18,147 bases of DNA, taken from NCBI GenBank assembly GCA_946410005.1, contig CAMJYS010000005.1, positions 1-18,147 on the forward strand, written 5' to 3'. Shown piece after piece: positions 14,727 to 18,147 of this stretch. Every line of letters begins with the position of its first letter. Positions within the stretch are counted from its first letter, which is position 1. Origin of the DNA: an uncultured Clostridia bacterium (GTDB lineage Bacteria; Bacillota; Clostridia; Oscillospirales; Acutalibacteraceae). The notes below the pieces were generated by a model. The model saw only the letters and a program-made list of their open reading frames with translations, searched no databases and was not told where the DNA came from. A program made the translations under genes and the position numbers.

Positions 14727-16895
14727 TTATTCAACGACTTGCCTGATAGCAAGGTCGTAAAACATACCTTTTTGACTCATAAGTTCGTCATATGTTCCTT
14801 CTTCAACTATTTTGCCACCATCCATAACCAATATTCTGTCGCAATTTTTTATAGTTGAAAGCCTGTGCGCAATTACTAAACGTGTACTATTAAGCTTTTC
14901 TATACTCTTGGCAACATGATTTTGGGTTATATTATCAAGCGCAGATGTTGCTTCGTCAAAAAACAAAACTTGCGGTCTGTTTATTACGGCTCTGGCTATC
15001 ATTATTCTTTGCTTTTGACCACCTGAAATTCCTCCGCTACCTTCAGATATTAATGTGTGCATTCCCATTGGCATGGCTTTTATGTCATCGTAAACGCCGG
15101 CCATTTCCGCCGCCTCCCATGCGTCATCCATCGTCTTCCAAGGAGCTGTTATTATTATATTCGAAAATATATCTCCGGGAAATAATGAACCGTTTTGCAT
15201 AACAACACCGATTTTTTGACGCACGCTTCTTAAATCTAATTTAGACAAATCTCTTCCGTCATAATATATTGCGCCTTTATCCGGTGTTTCAAATCCCAAT
15301 AAAAGTCGCATTAATGTAGATTTTCCACAACCTGTTTTTCCTACTATTGCTACATACTCACCTTTTTTTATTTTCAAATTGATATTGTCTAAAATAGTCG
15401 GACCTTTTTCTTCGTATTTAAATGAAAGATTACTTATTTCTATATCGCCTGAAAGAGAAAGCGGTATTCTTTTTCCCGCACCATTTTCAGGTTCTTGCTC
15501 CATTACAGGTTTTATCATCTTTAAAATCGGGCCCATACTTGCAAATTGAAGTGCAACTCCACTTATAGATGCTATTGCTGCTGTAACCGCTCCATAAGCT
15601 TGGTTAAATGCATAGTAATTCGCAGTATCAACTTTTGTTACTATTGCGAAATAATAAAGCACCATTGTTCCAACGGAACCTATAACTAAACTTATAACTC
15701 CATCGAGTTTTATTAATAAAGGCGGAGAATAAGCAAGTTTTGCAACGTTTGAATAATTTTCTGCCCATTTTGCAAACGCACGTTTTTCTGCGCCCGCTAC
15801 TTTTATTTTTTGTATTCCTCCAAAAAGTGCATAAGTAAGTGACATTAATTTCGGGTCTAAATCAAGTTTTTTCTTATATATACTTTGTTTATAAAATATC
15901 ATAAGAACAGAATATCCTATACTTATAAATGTTATTAAAAGTCCCGGAATAACCATTCCCGGTGCAAACGTACACATCGGAACTACATAGCTTAAAGAAA
16001 ATACCGTTGCAAGTCCTGTTGAAAAAACCGAACTTACTATCATATGACAAAGCTCTGCAATATATCCCATTCTTGAAGCTAATTCTCCGGCTGTATAATC
16101 TTTAAAGAATTTAGTCGGCAAACTGAAAAATCTCATCATTATTGCGCTGTTGAACACTAAACTTATTTTTGTGTGGAATCTATTTTCAATTACGGTTTTT
16201 GTCATTCCTATAAGCAAGCTTCCTATCGTTAATCCTCCAAAAAACGACGCAAACGGTAATATCAACGACATTGTATTCGACGGTATCAAGTATTCAACAA
16301 TCATTTTATTAACATACGTTGAGAATATTCCCAAAAGTTGCATTACAAGTGCCGCAGAAATCACAAAAAACACATCTGAATATGACAAATTTTCTAGCAT
16401 AAACTTGAATAAATCTTTCATCTTCAAAGATTTAAGCGGAAATGCTTTATAAAAACAAAATGCATCTAAATTTATATTTTTGGCAGTTTCTTTATTTATT
16501 CTTTCTTTTTTTCCTGTTTCCGGGTCTACGTATTCATATCCGGACCATTTCGAAGGAATAATAGCCACTACATTACCTTTTTTTGTCGAACCCAAAAGGC
16601 AACCTGTACAATCTTTCCACCACTCGCCTTTTAACTCTACTCTACGCCTCATTGTATTTGACGGTCTGAGCATATAATCCAGCTGTGCGTCTAAAGTGTC
16701 TATACTCTCGGGCACGCTTAGAATAGGCCTGCCAAGATATGTTAATATTTCTGTCAATGCTCCTTTAGCTTGTTTCGATACTTTCGGCAAATCTATTCCA
16801 ACCACCGAAAGTAAATCTGAAAACGCACCTTGAAACATTTCCTCGTCGCTTCTTTTTCTTTCTTCGATTTGGCTTTCCATAAAATCTACTCTCAT
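14727..16895 (-). CDS. NHLM-type peptide export ABC transporter, permease/ATPase without peptidase (ABC2-like)
   Basis: 722 residues. An N-terminal soluble region (about 1-165) contains GEWWKDCTG, IIPSKWSGYEYVDPETGKK and FYKAFPLKSL, the pattern I associate with the second NHLM bacteriocin transporter (TIGR03797). A six-helix ABC exporter domain follows (about 170-470), then an ATPase: Walker A GKTGCGKST, Q-loop VVMQNGSLF, signature ISGGQKQR, Walker B VLFFDEATSALD and the switch histidine in IAHRLST. No C39 peptidase Cys/His motifs are seen. It probably pairs with the product of the gene before it to export a leader peptide's product. The preceding gene's TAG stop is part of its ribosome-binding site (TAGGAGG), so the two are translationally coupled. 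No modification domains are present. Confidence 0.9.
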   Translation of the reverse strand: MRVDFMESQIEERKRSDEEMFQGAFSDLLSVVGIDLPKVSKQAKGALTEILTYLGRPILSVPESIDTLDAQLDYMLRPSNTMRRRVELKGEWWKDCTGCLLGSTKKGNVVAIIPSKWSGYEYVDPETGKKERINKETAKNINLDAFCFYKAFPLKSLKMKDLFKFMLENLSYSDVFFVISAALVMQLLGIFSTYVNKMIVEYLIPSNTMSLILPFASFFGGLTIGSLLIGMTKTVIENRFHTKISLVFNSAIMMRFFSLPTKFFKDYTAGELASRMGYIAELCHMIVSSVFSTGLATVFSLSYVVPMCTFAPGMVIPGLLITFISIGYSVLMIFYKQSIYKKKLDLDPKLMSLTYALFGGIQKIKVAGAEKRAFAKWAENYSNVAKLAYSPPLLIKLDGVISLVIGSVGTMVLYYFAIVTKVDTANYYAFNQAYGAVTAAIASISGVALQFASMGPILKMIKPVMEQEPENGAGKRIPLSLSGDIEISNLSFKYEEKGPTILDNINLKIKKGEYVAIVGKTGCGKSTLMRLLLGFETPDKGAIYYDGRDLSKLDLRSVRQKIGVVMQNGSLFPGDIFSNIIITAPWKTMDDAWEAAEMAGVYDDIKAMPMGMHTLISEGSGGISGGQKQRIMIARAVINRPQVLFFDEATSALDNITQNHVAKSIEKLNSTRLVIAHRLSTIKNCDRILVMDGGKIVEEGTYDELMSQKGMFYDLAIRQVVE

Positions 16896-16909
16896 TACTT
16901 TTTCGCCTC

Positions 16910-18147
16910 CTATTCCGTTATTATAAGTTGTTTATATATTCCGTTATTTGCCATGAGCTCATCGTGCGTTCCTCTTTCGACAACATTGCCTTTATCAAGA
17001 ACAATTATTTCGTCACAATCTCTGACAGTAGAAAGTCTATGCGCAACGACCACACAAGTACAACCCAATCTACGAATATTTTGCATTACGCTACATTCTG
17101 TTTTGGCGTCAAGTGCTGAAGTTGCTTCGTCCAAAATGACGATTGTGGGTTCTTGCGCTAATGCTCTGGCTATTTCTAAACGCTGACATTGTCCGCCCGA
17201 AAAATCTCGTCCGCCTTCTGAAATAACATGGTCGTATCCATCAGAACGAGTTACTATAGAATCGTGTATATCGGAATCTTTCGCAGCTATCATAACAGCA
17301 AAGTCTTCTATTGATTCGTCCCACATACGAATATTATTTTTTATTGTATCGTGGAAAACTACTTTATCTTGGTCAACCATTGCAAGCGAACTATGGAATC
17401 TATAAGGATTAATCTCATCTTTTGTTTTACCATCAAAAGTTATTTCGCCTTCCCATGGTTTATAAAGTCCCGTTAAAAGTTTTGCAACGGTAGATTTACC
17501 GCTACCACTACTTCCGACAATCGCTGTCCATTGACCAGGTTTTAAACTCATGCTGAAGTCTTTAAGCAAAGGTTTTGCAAGTTTACTGTATCCAAAAGTT
17601 ATATTTTTTACATCAATATAACCTTGAAGCTTTGTTTCTTCTGTATCATTTGAAGTATCTTTATCGGAAATATCCGGTTTATAATCGAGAACGTCTTCTA
17701 CACGTTCCATTTCACATCTCATTCCGATAAAATTCTGATATAAATCTATAATTTGGTTTATCGGTCCGAAAAAACCTGATAAAAATCCTTGAAACGCCAT
17801 AAACATACCGATTGTAAATTCGCCGTTCATTATTAAATACACAGCTGAAAATGTTGTAACTAAGCTTGCTATGGTTTTAACGAACACAGGTAATTGTCCT
17901 AAATATTGTGTAAATTTGAAAATTTCGTTTTCGGCATTATTCTTCTTTGAGTAGTATCCTGCCCATCTTTCAAAATATCCGCTTTCCGCACCTGTCGATT
18001 TTATTGTTTCTATCATTTCAAACCCCGAGTAAGTTACACCCATTAATTTACCATTATTAGGTGCAGATGCACGTTTGAAATCCAAAATCTTTTCTGATGT
18101 ATATTTAGCCAAAAACATATCTATAATAGTAGCTATTATTCCGATAA
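16910..18147 (-). CDS. NHLM-type peptide export ABC transporter, permease/ATPase (ABC1-like, N-terminus outside window)
   Basis: 412 codons are open to the right edge; residues IGIIATIID precede the first internal Met at 18118, so that Met is not the start. The visible part is the last transmembrane segments and a complete ATPase: Walker A GSSGSGKST, signature FSGGQCQRLEIARAL, Walker B IVILDEATSALD, and VVAHRLST. GFEMIETIKSTGAESGYF plus RWAGYYSK matches the conserved linker of the first NHLM transporter (TIGR03796), whose N-terminus carries a C39 leader peptidase; that region would lie about 300 residues beyond the edge and cannot be seen. The stop overlaps the next gene's ribosome-binding site. 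Probable first or early gene of the peptide-export unit. Confidence 0.9.
   Translation of the reverse strand, partial: IGIIATIIDMFLAKYTSEKILDFKRASAPNNGKLMGVTYSGFEMIETIKSTGAESGYFERWAGYYSKKNNAENEIFKFTQYLGQLPVFVKTIASLVTTFSAVYLIMNGEFTIGMFMAFQGFLSGFFGPINQIIDLYQNFIGMRCEMERVEDVLDYKPDISDKDTSNDTEETKLQGYIDVKNITFGYSKLAKPLLKDFSMSLKPGQWTAIVGSSGSGKSTVAKLLTGLYKPWEGEITFDGKTKDEINPYRFHSSLAMVDQDKVVFHDTIKNNIRMWDESIEDFAVMIAAKDSDIHDSIVTRSDGYDHVISEGGRDFSGGQCQRLEIARALAQEPTIVILDEATSALDAKTECSVMQNIRRLGCTCVVVAHRLSTVRDCDEIIVLDKGNVVERGTHDELMANNGIYKQLIITE

Noticed and set aside
14592..14728. Terminator after the second transporter gene
   Set aside because: Only weak A/T pairing (GATAAT with ATTATC around a long loop) and no T-run; not enough to call.
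14727..18147. Heterodimeric multidrug ABC exporter
   Set aside because: The N-terminal region of the second protein and the linker of the first fit NHLM peptide exporters better, and a small peptide gene follows.
1..18147. Insertion sequence, prophage or attachment site
   Set aside because: No transposase, integrase or tRNA-end duplication is visible; the tRNA 3' end is not repeated elsewhere that I could find by eye.

Overview
The window comes from an AT-rich, low-GC Gram-positive bacterium, most likely a member of the Clostridia. Evidence: a Firmicutes-type S12 protein, RNase Y with YmdB, a FakA-like DhaL protein beside recG, a BofC C-terminal-like protein, a Spo0A-type DNA-binding domain, strong Shine-Dalgarno sites with GTG and TTG starts, and a secreted BspA-like leucine-rich-repeat protein typical of host-associated clostridia. 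Every protein gene lies on the minus strand. The only plus-strand gene is a tRNA with a CAU anticodon.

In the direction of transcription (right to left) there are four blocks. (1) 18147 to 13115 is an accessory peptide-export locus: two NHLM-type peptide ABC transporter genes (the first cut by the window edge), a small gene encoding a repetitive peptide that looks like a multi-core secreted-peptide precursor, and, 18 bases after its stop, a polytopic membrane protein whose C-terminus resembles the DNA-binding domain of Spo0A. A terminator follows. (2) 13042 to 12145 holds a separately transcribed XRE-family regulator with a palindrome over its promoter, and a small membrane-anchored protein with a BofC-C-like domain. 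(3) 12112 to 7483 is the str operon, rpsL-rpsG-fusA-tuf, with a promoter, a likely internal tuf promoter and a strong terminator. The tRNA gene at 7345-7421 converges on it with its own promoter and terminator. (4) 7167 to 1 holds the leucine-rich-repeat gene with its own promoter and terminator, then rny, ymdB, a fakA-like gene and recG (cut by the left edge), which look like one or two transcription units.

The most interesting part is block 1. My reading is that the transporters export processed products of the repeat peptide. The membrane-tethered Spo0A_C protein is translationally coupled to the peptide gene and could sense peptide or export state and regulate transcription directly from the membrane. 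Transporter family, repeat structure, coupling and Spo0A_C resemblance come from the sequence and recalled family patterns. Peptide sensing and peptide modification are inference, and no modification enzyme is visible in the window. Several starts should be moved downstream by Shine-Dalgarno position: fakA-like gene, rpsG, BofC-like gene, peptide gene and Spo0A_C gene.
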